Of a stretch of DNA of 64,000 nt, positions 26,631 to 35,376 are shown piece by piece (within the stretch, counting starts at the first letter, position 1; each line of letters begins with the position of its first letter). Under the pieces are notes generated by a model. It was not told the origin of the DNA, ran no database searches, and was given only the letters and a program-made list of their open reading frames with translations. Both the position numbers and the translations under genes were made by a program. Source of the stretch: Ruminococcaceae bacterium UBA1375 (GTDB lineage: Bacteria > Bacillota > Clostridia > Oscillospirales > Ruminococcaceae); NCBI GenBank assembly GCA_002305795.1, contig DBRF01000012.1, forward strand, positions 1-64,000, in the 5' to 3' direction.

Positions 26631-28442
26631 TTACTGCTGATATTTGTTCATGTTGATTTTGCTCAGATACTTTTCCTGATACTCCTCCATGGCCTTGGCA
26701 TAAGCCCCGGACTGGGACTGGTGGACTGCTTGGATGTACTGATGTCGATCCAAAATATCCTCCTCCCGGTTGTAGCCGATGACATACACCGCCACATTGG
26801 AGCAGTGGTCGCTGATCCGCTCCAGGTCGGTGAGGATGGCCAGGAAGATACAGCCGCAGTCGATGGTGCACTTGCCTCGCTTCAGCCGCTGGATGTGCTT
26901 GTAGCGCAGCCGCTCCTGAAGCTGGTCGACGATTTCTTCCAGAGGCTCTACCTCCACCGCCAGGTCGCTGCGGTACCCGTCATAGCAGACCATAGTTTTA
27001 TCCAGGATTTCCTCCACGGCGTCGAAGATCACTTCCAGCTCCTCCTGGGCCTTGTTGGAGAAGGAAATGCCCTTTTTGTGCATTTCTTCCGCCCGTTCCA
27101 GGATGTTCATGGCGTAATCCCCGATCCGTTCAAATTCCACCGTCATCTTTAAAATCTGGGTGACGGTGCGGCTTTCCTTTTCAGTGAGTTCCGAATCACC
27201 CAGCCGGAGGATGTAGTTGTTCAGCCGGTCCTCCATCCGGTCGATGGCGGTTTCCCGCTCCCGGATGCTTTCCGCCCGGCGGGGGTCGTAGTCCCGGTAA
27301 AGCAGCCGGACCTTGCTGAAGTTTTTGGCGGCGTACTGCCCCATCTTCAGCACCACCTGCTCGCACTGGGAGATGGCAATGCTGGGGGATACCTGCAAAA
27401 ACCGTTCTTCCAAACCGGCCAGGTCCTGGGTGTAGTCGTCCCCGTCCTCGTCCAGCTTTTTCTTGTCCCGGATGGTGAGCATCGCCAGCTTTTCCAGCAG
27501 CCAAGTGAAGGGCAGCAGCACCAGGGTCACCACCACGTTAAACAGGGTGTGGAAATCCGCAATGCCTCCCATGGTGATGGGCTCGGTCCACCATACCGGC
27601 TGGGCAATGGCCACAAAGACGTAGGTGGCCGTCAGGAAAAGCACGGTGCCGATGATGTTAAAGTACAGGTGCACCATGGCCGCCCGCTTGGCGTTGGTGG
27701 AAGCGCCGATGGAAGCCAGAATAGAGGTGATGCAGGTGCCGATGTTCTGGCCCAGGATAATGGGGATAGCGGCGGAGCAGGAAATCACCCCGGTTTGGGC
27801 CAGGGCCTGCAAAATGCCCACCGACGCCGAAGAGCTCTGGATAATGGCGGTGACTCCGGCGCCCACCAGCACGCCCAGGAAGGGGTTGGTGAGGGTGGCA
27901 AAGATGTTTTGGAACACCGGGCTGTCCGCAAACAGGGAAGCGGAATCGGACATAATCTGCATCCCGGTAAAGAGGATGGAGAAGCCCATCAAAAATTCCC
28001 CCACCATTTTGTGGGACTGCTTTTTGCAGCCCATAATCATCAAAATGGCGATAATGCCCGCCAGCGGCGCCAGCACCTCCGGTTTGAACATCATCAAGAA
28101 GTAATTTCCGCCGTCCTCAATGCCGGCCAGGCGGAGAATCTGGGCAGTGACGGTGGTGCCGATGTTGGCGCCCATAATCACCCCGATGGCGTTTCGCAGC
28201 TTCAGGATTCCGGCGTTGACCAGCCCCACCACAATCACGGTGGTGGCGGAGGAACTCTGAATGCAGGCGGTAATCACCAGGCCCACCAAGACCCCCTTAA
28301 ACACATTGTTGGTCATCTTTTCCAGATAGTATTCCTGTTTCCCGCCGCTGAGTTTTTCCAAATTCCCGCTGAGCATATTCATGCCGTACAAAAACAGCGC
28401 CAGCCCGCCCAGCAGAGTGATCAGCGTAATGACTACCTCCAT
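26631..28442 (-). CDS. Na/Pi cotransporter family protein with C-terminal PhoU-like domain
   Basis: A 603-residue inner-membrane protein of the NptA/SLC34-related family. The membrane half (about 1-320) has the paired inverted-repeat hallmark QSSSATTV (near residue 62) and QSSSASVG (near 213), which line the sodium/phosphate site. The cytoplasmic half (about 350-590) is helical and PhoU-like. Start ATG 28442 follows AGGAGG by five bases. Likely exports or imports phosphate with sodium; direction cannot be read from sequence. No pst or pho genes are adjacent. Its own terminator follows at once. Confidence 0.93.
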   Translation of the reverse strand: MEVVITLITLLGGLALFLYGMNMLSGNLEKLSGGKQEYYLEKMTNNVFKGVLVGLVITACIQSSSATTVIVVGLVNAGILKLRNAIGVIMGANIGTTVTAQILRLAGIEDGGNYFLMMFKPEVLAPLAGIIAILMIMGCKKQSHKMVGEFLMGFSILFTGMQIMSDSASLFADSPVFQNIFATLTNPFLGVLVGAGVTAIIQSSSASVGILQALAQTGVISCSAAIPIILGQNIGTCITSILASIGASTNAKRAAMVHLYFNIIGTVLFLTATYVFVAIAQPVWWTEPITMGGIADFHTLFNVVVTLVLLPFTWLLEKLAMLTIRDKKKLDEDGDDYTQDLAGLEERFLQVSPSIAISQCEQVVLKMGQYAAKNFSKVRLLYRDYDPRRAESIRERETAIDRMEDRLNNYILRLGDSELTEKESRTVTQILKMTVEFERIGDYAMNILERAEEMHKKGISFSNKAQEELEVIFDAVEEILDKTMVCYDGYRSDLAVEVEPLEEIVDQLQERLRYKHIQRLKRGKCTIDCGCIFLAILTDLERISDHCSNVAVYVIGYNREEDILDRHQYIQAVHQSQSGAYAKAMEEYQEKYLSKINMNKYQQ

Positions 28443-28554
28443 AGGAACCTCCTGTTGTCAATCTCTTTTTTCAATCTTTCGGATGGTTGCCGCATACACT
28501 GGCATTATAACATTCTTTTTACAAATCGTAAAGGTAAATTTTACATTCCTCGCC

Positions 28555-28595
28555 AAAAAAACGCCTGTTGCGCTATAATCAGCAACAACAAGCGT
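28555..28595 (-). terminator. Intrinsic terminator after the ABC-F gene
   Basis: ACGCCTGTTG (28561-28570) pairs with CAACAAGCGT (28586-28595), one G-U pair, and seven T follow on the minus strand. Confidence 0.85.
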
Positions 28596-28616
28596 AATTT
28601 CGAAAGCAAATCAGGG

Positions 28617-30482
28617 TTATTCCCCTTCTTCGGTGAGGGCGAGCCACTGTTCCATGGCGGCGTCGTTTTCCTGGTGGAGCTGCTCCAGCCGGCGGCAGGC
28701 GTCCTCCAATTTCTGGTAGTCGGCAGCGGAGGCCGGGTCGGCAATCAGGGCTTCCAATTCCCGGATGGCACTTTCCTGCTGCTCCATTTCCTGCTCCAGA
28801 CGGCGGATTTCCGCCCGGCGCTTAGCGTCCTGGACCCGCTGCTCCTTCCCCCGGCCCTTCACCGGCTTGGGGACGGCGGCAGGTTTGGGGGCGGACTGCT
28901 CTTTGGCTTTCTGCCGGCGGTAGTCGTCGTAATTGCCGGGGTAGATCTTTAAGCCCTCATCGGTGAGCTCCAAAATCTTGGTGGGGATGGCGTTGAGAAA
29001 GTACCGGTCGTGGCTGACAAACAGCAGAGTGCCGGCAAACTCCTTCAGCGCCCCTTCCAGGGCTTCCTTGCTGTCCAGGTCCAGATGGTTGGTGGGTTCG
29101 TCAAACAGCAGGGTGTTGGCTTTGGCGTTGACCATAATGGCGAATCCTAATCGGGCCCGCTCCCCGCCGGACACCACCCCCACCTTTTTGTACACGTTTT
29201 CCTCGGTGATGAGCATGCTGCCCAGCAGCCGCCGGGCCTGGCTTTCCAGCAGGTCAGGGTAGCGGCCCCAAAGTTCCTCCAGCACCGTGTTTTCAAAGTT
29301 TAGGTTCAGGTTTTCCTGCTCGTAGTAGGCGGTGGTCACATTCCGGCCCCACACCACCTCCCCGTCGCAGTAGGGGCTCATCCCCAGCACCGTTTTCAGC
29401 AAGGTGGACTTGCCGATGCCGTTGCGGCCGATGAGAGCCACCTTCTCCCCCCGCTTGATCTCAAAGCTCAAGGGGCCGCAGAGGGTTTTGGGGGGCTGGC
29501 CCACCTTCAGGTTCAGCCGGTGGACGGTAAGCAAATCCTTCACCGGCTCCTTGGTGAAGGTAAAGTGGAAGTGGGGGGTCTTGTGGGTGAACACCGGCCG
29601 CTGGATGCGCTCCATGGCCTCCAGCTTCTTTTCCCGGCTTTTGGCGGAAGCGGCGGTGGAGGCCCGAACCATGTTTTTGCGAATGTAGTCCTCCAGCTTG
29701 GCAATCTCCACCTGCTGCTTCTCGTATTCCTTCTGCTGAGCCTTTAACCGCTCCGCCTTCAGCTCCTTGTAGCGGGTGTAGTTGCCGGGGTAATCGAAGA
29801 CGGCGCCCCCATCCACCTCCCAGATGCGGGTGACCATCCGGTCTAAGAAATACCGGTCGTGGCTCACCACCAGCACCGTCCCCCGGTAGGAGGAAAGGTA
29901 GTCCTCCAGCCAGGTCAGGGTGGCAAAGTCCAGGTGGTTGGTGGGTTCGTCCAGCATCAGCAGGGTGGGGCGCTCCAACAGCAGCTTGGCCAGGGCCAGC
30001 CGGGTTTTTTCCCCGCCGGACATGGTGGCGATGATGGTGTTGCGGTCGTACCCCGCAAAGCCCATGCCGGTAAGCACCGTGTCAATCTTCACCTGCACCT
30101 GGTACCCGTCCAAGGCTTCAAACTGGGCGGTGGCTTGCTGGTATTCCGGGGTCATGGCCTGGCCCGCCAGCTCCATCCGCCGCAGGGAAGCCGCCAGTTC
30201 CAAAGCCTGGGCAAAGGGTTTTTCCATCTCCTGCTGGATGGTGCTGTCCCGGTCCAGGCCGGTGTTCTGCCTAAGATACCCCGCCACCGTGTCTTTCCCA
30301 TAGGACACCGTGCCCTCGTCGGCAAAGGAAGGGTCGGCGATGAGGTTGAGCAGGGTGGACTTCCCCGCCCCGTTGGGGCCGATGAGGCCGATTCGCTCCC
30401 CTTCCTGAATGGACAGGCTGACCCCTTCCAGAATCCGGCGTTCCCCGAAATTTTTCCCAACCTGTTCCAGCTGTACTACCAT
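28617..30482 (-). CDS. ABC-F family ATP-binding protein (Uup/YfmR-like)
   Basis: A 621-residue cytosolic protein with two ABC domains and no membrane segments. First Walker A GPNGAGKST (about 36-44) with signature MSGGEKTRLALAKLL; second Walker A GRNGIGKST with signature VSGGERARLGFAI. Between the domains lies the basic P-site/interaction linker (about 245-320), and the C-terminus (about 535-621) is a coiled coil as in Uup. ABC-F proteins act on the ribosome E site; some give antibiotic resistance, most are housekeeping. Nothing here marks it as a resistance type. AAGGAG precedes ATG 30482 and a promoter is at 30521-30549. It is divergent from a MATE exporter gene. Confidence 0.93.
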   Translation of the reverse strand: MVVQLEQVGKNFGERRILEGVSLSIQEGERIGLIGPNGAGKSTLLNLIADPSFADEGTVSYGKDTVAGYLRQNTGLDRDSTIQQEMEKPFAQALELAASLRRMELAGQAMTPEYQQATAQFEALDGYQVQVKIDTVLTGMGFAGYDRNTIIATMSGGEKTRLALAKLLLERPTLLMLDEPTNHLDFATLTWLEDYLSSYRGTVLVVSHDRYFLDRMVTRIWEVDGGAVFDYPGNYTRYKELKAERLKAQQKEYEKQQVEIAKLEDYIRKNMVRASTAASAKSREKKLEAMERIQRPVFTHKTPHFHFTFTKEPVKDLLTVHRLNLKVGQPPKTLCGPLSFEIKRGEKVALIGRNGIGKSTLLKTVLGMSPYCDGEVVWGRNVTTAYYEQENLNLNFENTVLEELWGRYPDLLESQARRLLGSMLITEENVYKKVGVVSGGERARLGFAIMVNAKANTLLFDEPTNHLDLDSKEALEGALKEFAGTLLFVSHDRYFLNAIPTKILELTDEGLKIYPGNYDDYRRQKAKEQSAPKPAAVPKPVKGRGKEQRVQDAKRRAEIRRLEQEMEQQESAIRELEALIADPASAADYQKLEDACRRLEQLHQENDAAMEQWLALTEEGE

Positions 30483-30520
30483 GTTGATGCTCCTTGTGTG
30501 TTACTCATTTCTAATGTAAT

Positions 30521-30549
30521 ATTGTAGCGAATTTCCGGAAAGTTTGCAA
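30521..30549 (-). promoter_or_regulatory. Promoter of the ABC-F gene
   Basis: Minus-strand -35 TTGCAA (30544-30549) and -10 TACAAT (30521-30526), spacing 17 bp. Confidence 0.65.
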
Positions 30550-30587
30550 GACTGTCTTCTTTTTTCGGAAAAACCACTGTTTTTGCG

Positions 30588-30616
30588 TTGACAACCCCGC
30601 CGGATTTTGATATAGT
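30588..30616 (+). promoter_or_regulatory. Promoter of the first MATE exporter gene
   Basis: -35 TTGACA (30588-30593) and -10 TATAGT (30611-30616), spacing 17 bp. Transcription should start near 30623, leaving a leader of about 115 bases that contains the attenuator-like structure at 30637-30717. Confidence 0.85.
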
Positions 30617-30636
30617 ATAGGCAAATTCCATACTGT

Positions 30637-30717
30637 ATTCGGTCTGCCGCCGGGTAGGCCGAATTTCACCGGTTTGTGCGTCGGTAGGCCATGAAGACGC
30701 GCAAGGCGGTGTTTTTT
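30637..30717 (+). promoter_or_regulatory. Attenuator or riboswitch-like leader of the MATE gene
   Basis: Two hairpins lie between promoter and ribosome site. Hairpin 1 pairs ATTCGGTCTGCC (30637-30648) with GGTAGGCCGAAT (30653-30664). Hairpin 2 pairs CACCG...TTGTGCGTC with GACGCGCAA...CGGTG (30667-30711) and is followed by six T (30712-30717), i.e. an intrinsic terminator 20 bases before the start codon. The motif GGTAGGCC in the 3' arm of hairpin 1 recurs in the loop of hairpin 2 (30683-30690), so the 5' arm could pair with either copy, a plausible on/off switch. I cannot match it to a named riboswitch class. Confidence 0.7.
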
Positions 30718-30736
30718 GCTGTTAGGAGGAAAAAAC

Positions 30737-32053
30737 ATGAAAGTGAGCCGCAGCTTTGCTCAATACGCCCGGTACGCTTCCTTTAATGTGCTGGGGATGG
30801 TGGGGCTGTCCTGCTATATTCTGGCGGATACCTTTTTTGTGGCCCAGGGCCTGGGCGCCAACGGCCTGACCGCCCTGAACCTGGCCATCCCGGTGTACAA
30901 CCTCATCCACGGCACCGGCCTGATGCTGGGGATGGGGGGAGCCACCCAATATTCCATCGCCGTAGGCCGGAAAGAGACGGATCGGCTCCACCAGATTTTC
31001 ACCCACACCCTGCTGCTGGGGGCGGTGCTGGCGGTACTGTTTGTGCTGGTGGGGCTGCTGTTTTCCCGGCCCATCGCCCAGCTGCTGGGGGCGGATAACA
31101 CCGTCCTGCCCATGACCGAGACCTATCTTCACACCCTGCTGCTCTTTGCCCCCGCCTTTTTGCTCAACGACATTATCATCTGCTTTGTGCGAAACGACGG
31201 CAACCCCCAGCTTTCCATGGCCGCTATGATTACCGGCAGCCTATCCAATGTGGTGCTGGACTACCTGTTCATCTTCCCCCTGGGCATGGGGATGTTCGGG
31301 GCGGTGTTCGCCACCGGCCTGGCCCCCATCATCAGCCTGTGCGTCCTCTCCCTCCACTTTTTCCGGCACAAAAACGGCTTCCGTCCCGCCCGGCCCAAAC
31401 TGTCCGGGAAGATGGCCGGGAAGGTGTTTTCCCTGGGCTTTCCCTCCCTGGTCACCGAGTTTTCCAGCGGCATTGTGATCATCTTGTTCAACGCTTTGCT
31501 GTTGAGCTTGGCAGGGAATACGGCGGTGGCGGCCTACGGGGTGGTGGCCAACCTGTCGCTGGTGATTCTGGCGGTGTTCACCGGGGTGGCCCAGGGCACC
31601 CAGCCTTTGCTCAGCACCGCCTTTGGGTTAAAGCACTTCACCCAGCTGAAACTTCTCATGCGCTACGCCGTCCTCACCGTGCTGGTGCTCAGCGCCCTCT
31701 TCTACCTCTTCATCCTTTGGCAGCCGGATTTGATTGTTTCCTGGTTTAACAGCGAGCAGAACGCCCAGCTCCAGGAAACCGCCCGGCAGGGGCTGCTGCT
31801 CTACTTTACCGGCATTTTCTTTGCAGGAATCAACATCCTGCTTTCCATCTTTTTCACCTCCACCGAACAATCCCTTCCGGGACAGGTGGTTTCCCTGCTG
31901 CGGGGGCTGTTTTTGATTGTGCCGGCGGCGCTGCTGCTCTCCGTCTGGCTGGGGGTACCGGGAATCTGGCTGTCCTTCCCGGCAGCGGAACTGCTGACCC
32001 TGGTCATCGGCGGATGGATTTATCTGAGGCGGCGCAGGAAGCTGGGGAAGTAG
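30737..32053 (+). CDS. MATE family efflux transporter (first copy)
   Basis: A 438-residue protein with 12 predicted membrane segments in two homologous halves, as in NorM/MepA exporters that expel cationic drugs or dyes in exchange for sodium or protons. Start ATG 30737 follows AGGAGG; seven in-frame codons upstream lack a ribosome site. The MATE fold is recognisable from the N-terminal segments (NVLGMVGLSCYILADTFFVA) and LNLAIPVYNLIHGTGLMLG. The gene has its own promoter and a leader ending in a terminator, so expression is probably induced by a signal. A second, dissimilar MATE gene is at 41548-42933. Confidence 0.92.
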   Translation: MKVSRSFAQYARYASFNVLGMVGLSCYILADTFFVAQGLGANGLTALNLAIPVYNLIHGTGLMLGMGGATQYSIAVGRKETDRLHQIFTHTLLLGAVLAVLFVLVGLLFSRPIAQLLGADNTVLPMTETYLHTLLLFAPAFLLNDIIICFVRNDGNPQLSMAAMITGSLSNVVLDYLFIFPLGMGMFGAVFATGLAPIISLCVLSLHFFRHKNGFRPARPKLSGKMAGKVFSLGFPSLVTEFSSGIVIILFNALLLSLAGNTAVAAYGVVANLSLVILAVFTGVAQGTQPLLSTAFGLKHFTQLKLLMRYAVLTVLVLSALFYLFILWQPDLIVSWFNSEQNAQLQETARQGLLLYFTGIFFAGINILLSIFFTSTEQSLPGQVVSLLRGLFLIVPAALLLSVWLGVPGIWLSFPAAELLTLVIGGWIYLRRRRKLGK

Positions 32054-32094
32054 CTTTCCTTCTTCTCAACCACCGGTTGACCCGCCTATCTTTA

Positions 32095-32268
32095 TAAACT
32101 CAACCATGGGTGCATGGCTTTTCAGACCGCCAGGGTCCCCACTGCCACGCTCGGTACGTCCCCACCTTGAAAGCGGTGGTACTTGCCCCTCACCGGGGAC
32201 GAAGCCGAAAGATGAAGTGCCCCTATTGCGGAGAGAAGGGGTATCATAAGAAGGAGTTGGAGCCCTAA
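32095..32268 (+). other. GC-rich structured block, possible remnant of a mobile element
   Basis: No full gene lies between 32054 and 32283. The segment has nested complementary blocks: GTCCCC (around 32134) with GGGGAC near 32200, CCACC/GGTGG (32162-32180) and CCCCTCACCGGGG. It is followed by a tiny open frame, 32212-32268, encoding MKCPYCGEKGYHKKELEP, a zinc-ribbon-like stub. The layout is reminiscent of the 3' RNA region or right end of IS200/IS605-type elements without a transposase, but this is a tentative reading. Confidence 0.35.
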
Positions 32269-32283
32269 TCAAAACAATCCAGA

Positions 32284-32313
32284 CAAAAAAGCCCCCGAGA
32301 AATTCCCTCGGGG
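32284..32313 (-). terminator. Intrinsic terminator of the arginine operon
   Basis: CCCCGAG (32293-32299) pairs with CTCGGGG (32307-32313), followed by GCTTTTTTG on the minus strand, 14 bp after the argF stop codon. Confidence 0.93.
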
Positions 32314-32326
32314 TTTGCTTTTGGAT

Positions 32327-33235
32327 TTACTTCATCAACAGTGCCATAACCGCTTTCTGGGCGTGGAGCCGGTTTTCCGCTTCGTCAAAGATTTCCTTGG
32401 CGTGGGCTTCAAACACCTTCTCGGTGATTTCTTCCCCACGGTGAGCGGGCAGGCAGTGCTGCACCATGCACTCCGGATTGGCGGCTTCCAGCACGGTGTC
32501 GTTGATCTGCCAGCCGGCAAAGTCCTTGCGCCGCTGTTCCGCCTGGTCCTCTTCGCCCATGGAGGCCCACACGTCGGTGAACAGCACGTCCGCCCCGGCG
32601 GCGGCTTCCAGAATGTCCTGAGTCAGCAGGAAGTTGGGGTTGTCCTTGGCAAAGTCCAACACCTGAGCATCCGGCAGATAGCCTTCCGGGCAGGCGGCAG
32701 CTACCTTCATGCCCACCTTCAAGCCCCCAACAATCAGGGAGTTGGCCATGTTGTTGCCGTCCCCGATGTAGCACATCTTCAGGCCATCGAAACTTTTTTT
32801 GTATTCCCGGATGGTCATCAAGTCCGCCAGCACCTGGCAGGGGTGGCAGAAGTCGGTGAGGCCGTTAATCACCGGGATGGACCCGAACTTGGCCAGGTCC
32901 TCCACTTCCTTCTGGGCAAAGGTGCGAATCATAATGCCGTTGAGGTAGCGGCTCAGCACCCGGGCGGTGTCCTGGATGGGCTCGCCCCGGCCCAGCTGCA
33001 AATCCCGACTGCTCAAAAACAGGGCTTCGCCCCCCAGCTGGTACATCCCCACCTCAAAGGACACACGGGTCCGGGTGGAGGATTTCTGGAAAATCATCCC
33101 CAGGGTCTTGCCCTGCAAAACATGGTGCTGGATGCCGTAAAGGTTTTCGTACTTCAGCTGGTCGGCCAGATTCAGAATCTCCAAAATCTCCTCTTTGTCC
33201 AAATCCAGCATCTTCAGCAGATGGGTGTTGTTCAT
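32327..33235 (-). CDS. argF: Ornithine carbamoyltransferase
   Basis: Makes citrulline from ornithine and carbamoyl phosphate. The 302-residue protein has the carbamoyl-phosphate site FQKSSTRTRVSFEVGM, the ornithine-side motif NGLTDFCHPCQVLADLMTI, and the C-terminal HCLPAHRGEE. Start ATG 33235 is nine bases after AAAGG; an ATG three codons upstream lies directly on that site. It is the last gene of the argGHC-x-JBDF run, 28 bp after argD, and a terminator follows. Because the operon also contains the synthesis genes, the anabolic ArgF role is more likely than catabolic ArcB. Confidence 0.97.
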   Translation of the reverse strand: MNNTHLLKMLDLDKEEILEILNLADQLKYENLYGIQHHVLQGKTLGMIFQKSSTRTRVSFEVGMYQLGGEALFLSSRDLQLGRGEPIQDTARVLSRYLNGIMIRTFAQKEVEDLAKFGSIPVINGLTDFCHPCQVLADLMTIREYKKSFDGLKMCYIGDGNNMANSLIVGGLKVGMKVAAACPEGYLPDAQVLDFAKDNPNFLLTQDILEAAAGADVLFTDVWASMGEEDQAEQRRKDFAGWQINDTVLEAANPECMVQHCLPAHRGEEITEKVFEAHAKEIFDEAENRLHAQKAVMALLMK

Positions 33236-33263
33236 GGGTCTCATCCTTTCTTTGGGTTGGTAT

Positions 33264-34430
33264 TTATCCGTTGAGAACACCCAGCAGCTTGTCCAGCGCC
33301 TGGGTGAGTTCTTCCTGGGTGATGGTGAGAGGGGGCAGCAGGCGTACCTTTTCCTTGGCGGTGAGCACCAGCACCCCCGCTTCCAAAGCGGCGTTGGCCA
33401 CTTCCTTGGCGGTTTTGGTTTTCAGCCGGATGCCCAGCATCATGCCCAGCCCGGCAATGTCCTCCACCTCCGGGGATTGGCTCAGAGTGGAGCGGATCCG
33501 CTCACCCTTCTCCTGCACCTGCTGCAAAAAGGCAGGGTCGGCAATGCGGCCCAAGCACACCAGCGCCCCGGCGCAGACCACCGGGTTGCCCCCAAAGGTG
33601 GTGCCGTGGTGGGAAGGACCCAGCACATTCTGGGTCTTTTCGTTACAGAGCACCGCCCCGATGGGAAGCCCGCCCCCCAATCCTTTGGCCAGGCTCACCA
33701 CGTCCGGGCGTACATCAAACCACTCCGCCGCCAGCAGCTTACCGGTGCGTCCGATGCCGGTCTGGACCTCGTCGCAGAGCAGGAGGATGTCCTTTTCCTC
33801 ACAGAATTTGGCCAACTTCTGGACAAACTCCTTGTCCAGGGGGCAAACCCCGCCCTCGCCCTGGATGGGCTCGATGAGAATGCCGCAGACGGAGTCGTCC
33901 AGCTGCTCCTGCACCCCTTCCCAGGTAGGCTGGGCGTATCGAAATCCCTCCGCAAAGGGGAAGAAGAAGTTGTGGAACACCTCCTGGCCGGTGGCGGTGA
34001 GGGTGTTCATGGTGCGGCCGTGGAAGGAGTTCACTAAAGTGATGATGGTGTGCCGCCCCTTGCCGTATTTGTCAAAGCTGTACTTCCGGGCAATCTTTAA
34101 AAGAGCCTCGTTGGCCTCCGCCCCGGAGTTGCAGAAAAAGGCTTTCTGATAGCCGGTCTCGGTGCAGAGTTTTTGGGCCAGGGCAATGTCCGGGGTGGTG
34201 TAGTACAGGTTGGAGGTGTGCTGCAATCTGGCCGCCTGGCTGGAAACCGCTTCCACCCATTCCGGGTCGCAGTAACCCAGGGAATTCACCCCGATGCCGC
34301 TGCCCAGATCCAGGTATTCCTTGCCCGTTTCGTCCCAGACCTTGGCCCCTTGGCCTTTGACCAGCACCGCCGGGAACCGGCCATAGCAGCCCACAATATA
34401 TTCTTGGTCCAGATTCATCCAGTCGCTCAT
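33264..34430 (-). CDS. argD: Acetylornithine aminotransferase
   Basis: A 388-residue PLP enzyme that transaminates N-acetylglutamate semialdehyde to N-acetylornithine. Fold-type I class III motifs are visible: GSGIGVNSLGYCDPEW, NSGAEANEALLKIARK, FHGRTMNTLTATGQ, LLLCDEVQTGIGRTGK, and the PLP lysine in SLAKGLGGGLPIGAV. GAGAGG lies eight bases before ATG 34430. Situated between argB and argF. Confidence 0.96.
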   Translation of the reverse strand: MSDWMNLDQEYIVGCYGRFPAVLVKGQGAKVWDETGKEYLDLGSGIGVNSLGYCDPEWVEAVSSQAARLQHTSNLYYTTPDIALAQKLCTETGYQKAFFCNSGAEANEALLKIARKYSFDKYGKGRHTIITLVNSFHGRTMNTLTATGQEVFHNFFFPFAEGFRYAQPTWEGVQEQLDDSVCGILIEPIQGEGGVCPLDKEFVQKLAKFCEEKDILLLCDEVQTGIGRTGKLLAAEWFDVRPDVVSLAKGLGGGLPIGAVLCNEKTQNVLGPSHHGTTFGGNPVVCAGALVCLGRIADPAFLQQVQEKGERIRSTLSQSPEVEDIAGLGMMLGIRLKTKTAKEVANAALEAGVLVLTAKEKVRLLPPLTITQEELTQALDKLLGVLNG

Positions 34431-34459
34431 TGTCTAATCCTCTCCTTTGACCGGTCCGT

Positions 34460-35311
34460 TTACAGGAACATGGTGCCCACACCCTCATCGGTAAACATCT
34501 CGATAAGCAGGGAGTGGGGAATCCGCCCGTCCAGAATCAGGGACTTTTTCACGCCCCGACGGATGGATTCCACGCAGCATTCAATCTTGGGGATCATGCC
34601 CCCGCTGATAATGCCCTGGCGAATCAGGTTGGGGACTTCGCTGACCTGCACCTGGGGGATCAGGGTGGACTCATCCTCCTTGTCCCGGAGCAGTCCCCGA
34701 ATGTCGGTCATCAAAATCAGGTTCTTGGCCTTCAGCTCCGCAGCGATCTTGGCGGCGGCGGTATCGGCGTTGATGTTGTACACCTGCCCCTTTTCATCCG
34801 CCGCTACGGTGGAAATCACCGGGATGTAGCCGTTGTCCAAAGCGTCTAAAATCACCTGGGTATTCACCTTGGTGATGCTGCCCACAAAACCCAGATCCAC
34901 TTCGCTGCGCTTCTTTTCCACCTCGATCATCCGGCCGTCCATGCCGCAGAGTCCCAGTGCCTTGCCGCCGTGGCGGGCCAGCAGGGCCACCAAATCCTTG
35001 TTCACCTTGCCGGCCAGCACCATCTGCACCACTTCGGCGGTTTCGGCGTCGGTGTACCGCAGACCGCCTACGAATTTGCTTTCCTTGCCGATTTTCTTCA
35101 GCTGCTGGTTGATTTCCGGGCCGCCGCCGTGGACCAGCACCAGCCGGACCCCCACCAAACTCAGCAGGACGATGTCCTTCATCACAGCGTCTTTGAGTTC
35201 CGGGCTGACCATGGCGTTTCCACCGTACTTCACCACCACGATCTGGCCGTTGTAATCCTTGATATAGGGCAGGGCGTTGACCAGCACCTGGGCCCGCATC
35301 AAATTGTCCAT
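34460..35311 (-). CDS. argB: Acetylglutamate kinase
   Basis: A 283-residue amino-acid kinase that phosphorylates N-acetylglutamate. VVKYGGNAM (N-terminal nucleotide/phosphate loop), LVHGGGPEINQ and VISTVAADEKGQVYNINADT are typical. Start ATG 35311 has GAGGG seven bases upstream; a TTG six codons earlier is in frame but weaker. Whether it is arginine-inhibited cannot be judged, though an N-terminal helix typical of feedback-sensitive hexamers (MRAQVLVNALPYIKDY) is present. Confidence 0.96.
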   Translation of the reverse strand: MDNLMRAQVLVNALPYIKDYNGQIVVVKYGGNAMVSPELKDAVMKDIVLLSLVGVRLVLVHGGGPEINQQLKKIGKESKFVGGLRYTDAETAEVVQMVLAGKVNKDLVALLARHGGKALGLCGMDGRMIEVEKKRSEVDLGFVGSITKVNTQVILDALDNGYIPVISTVAADEKGQVYNINADTAAAKIAAELKAKNLILMTDIRGLLRDKEDESTLIPQVQVSEVPNLIRQGIISGGMIPKIECCVESIRRGVKKSLILDGRIPHSLLIEMFTDEGVGTMFL

Positions 35312-35376
35312 CTTTGTTCCCTCAGCCAAAGTTGCTTCCTCTTTTCTGCTCCAAATTCCCTGACAAATAAAACTTC

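Noticed and set aside
30691..30786. Overlapping short frame at the MATE start as an independent gene
   Set aside because: It has only a poor ribosome site and lies in a terminator stem; kept as part of the attenuator hypothesis, not as a gene.
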